From Bacillota bacterium (GTDB lineage: Bacteria > Bacillota > Clostridia > Christensenellales > CAG-138): a DNA stretch of 5,977 nucleotides. The stretch is taken from contig JAEWYV010000178.1 in NCBI GenBank assembly GCA_023458615.1, forward strand, positions 1 to 5,977, read 5' to 3'. Each line of letters opens with the position of its first letter. Position 1 is the stretch's first letter. Shown here piece after piece: positions 5,270-5,977 of this stretch. Below the pieces are notes generated by a model. It made no database searches and was not told the DNA's origin. It was given only the letters and a program-made list of their open reading frames with translations. Position numbers and translations under genes: made by a program.

Positions 5270-5746
5270 ATGATGGAACTTCAACTAACGACCAACCAGG
5301 CTCTTTCGGAAAAAGAACGCTTTCTATCGGAACTCGCCGCGCTCAACGCGCTCTCCTCTCACTTTGGGTTGACACTAAGCGCACAGGGCATGGAAGAGAT
5401 TCGCCTCTCTCGTAAACATGCCCTGCTTGACCATGGGCGAATCGAGCTGGGCTCCAGCGCGGTGCTCGCCATCGTGGATGGATTCTGTGATTCCCCGTTC
5501 CTCCAACAGGAGGACTATGAAGCGACGCTCATGGAACTCGTTGATGCGTTCTATTACTTCAAAAACGCCTGCGGAGAGCAGTTAACCGACGAGGAGCTGA
5601 TCGTAGCCATGCGGGAGCGCTATGACGCCTATGACGGTTCTGTTGAGGCTGTAACGGGCACCACATTGGAAGCGTTCTGCCGCGCGCGCAGGCTCGGCGA
5701 GGAATATGGCGATGATTCAGAGGAGAATGGATATGACGACGAATGA
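5270..5746 (+). CDS. DUF6323-like protein of unknown function
   Basis: This 158-residue (157 if the second ATG is used) soluble, acidic protein has no signal peptide or membrane segment. The opening MELQLTTNQALSEKE, the central FCDSPFLQQEDY (72-83), FYYFKN (94-99) and GSVEAVTGTTLEAFC (123-137) match my memory of the DUF6323 family of Clostridia; this could not be searched. It appears mainly helical. The C-terminal tail (about 144-158) is very acidic, and its coding DNA overlaps the next gene by 14 bases, so part of the tail's composition may come from carrying that gene's ribosome binding site and start. The pair is therefore co-transcribed and probably translationally coupled. Start choice rests on the AAGGAGGA site. 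No catalytic motif is visible; a partner role for the downstream protein is the natural guess. Confidence 0.8.
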   Translation: MMELQLTTNQALSEKERFLSELAALNALSSHFGLTLSAQGMEEIRLSRKHALLDHGRIELGSSAVLAIVDGFCDSPFLQQEDYEATLMELVDAFYYFKNACGEQLTDEELIVAMRERYDAYDGSVEAVTGTTLEAFCRARRLGEEYGDDSEENGYDDE

Positions 5747-5977
5747 AATGCTCAGCGTCATTTATCCTGAACTAGGGTTGGCATCAGAATCGCCGGACGC
5801 GCTCTATGCGGCCTTGCGCGAGCGCATCGCCCGATACACCATGGGGGACAGCACCTCTGTTCCCGTGGACACCGCGCGGCGGCTCTTGGAGGGGATTTTG
5901 TATAGCACGGATCTCTGCCGCAGGTTTCCGCAGGCTGATTTGCCAGGTGACGCTCCACTCATAGTACGAATCAAGGC
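5733..5977 (+). CDS. DUF6179-like protein, N-terminal fragment (runs off the window)
   Basis: The frame is open from ATG 5733 to the end of the window, 81 whole codons. It begins MTTNEMLSVIYPELGLASES and contains RYTMGDSTSVPVDTARRLLE (about residues 36-55), which I recall as the conserved N-terminal signature of DUF6179, a family of several hundred residues usually next to DUF6323. The start has AGGAG at 5721-5725, seven bases upstream; an ATG at 5727, two codons earlier, is in frame but too close to that site. It overlaps the DUF6323-like gene by 14 bases in a different frame. No membrane segment is seen in the visible part. Function is unknown and the C-terminal domain cannot be judged. Confidence 0.8.
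   Translation, partial: MTTNEMLSVIYPELGLASESPDALYAALRERIARYTMGDSTSVPVDTARRLLEGILYSTDLCRRFPQADLPGDAPLIVRIK

Overview
The window looks like a chromosomal segment of a Gram-positive anaerobe of the class Clostridia. Moderately high GC, strong GGAGG-type ribosome binding sites, sigma-A-like promoters with extended -10 elements, a lipobox lipoprotein, a zinc-ribbon membrane protein, and a pair of genes I recognise from memory as DUF6323 and DUF6179 (a pair I associate with Clostridia) all fit. I cannot assign a genus.

Layout. (1) 1-1568, plus strand: the 3' part of a MacB/LolD-type ABC ATPase, overlapping by 4 bases a complete 389-residue MacB-type permease. Together they form an export or mechanotransmission transporter of the YknYZ/MacB kind; its membrane-fusion partner would lie upstream. 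(2) 1569-2145, about 577 bases with no protein gene, but dense in structure. It holds a 28-bp tandem repeat made from the permease gene's own 3' end, a C-rich palindromic patch, a strong bidirectional terminator, and a promoter-plus-fold arrangement on the minus strand that may be an undescribed small RNA. A terminator for the next gene closes the region. (3) 2146-2967, minus strand: a lipoprotein of unknown function. (4) 3232-4368, plus strand: a zinc-ribbon, single-pass membrane protein with two tandem copies of an extracellular domain. It diverges from the lipoprotein, and each gene has its own recognisable promoter in the 264-base gap. (5) A bidirectional terminator serves the convergent ends of the zinc-ribbon gene and (6) a minus-strand pentapeptide-repeat protein at 4436-5083. 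That protein is about Qnr size, with an uninterrupted right-handed beta-helix register and a periodic cysteine ladder. It has a strong promoter and a leader containing a tiny ORF and a terminator-like hairpin. (7) 5270-5977, plus strand: a DUF6323-like gene translationally coupled to the start of a DUF6179-like gene that runs out of the window.

Working together: the transporter pair is one functional unit, and the DUF6323-like/DUF6179-like pair is a second, of unknown function. The lipoprotein and zinc-ribbon protein are both envelope proteins in divergent orientation, but nothing in the sequence proves a joint role. The best candidates for something undescribed are the minus-strand structured RNA near 1843-1980, the attenuator-like leader of the pentapeptide gene, and the DUF6323/DUF6179 pair.
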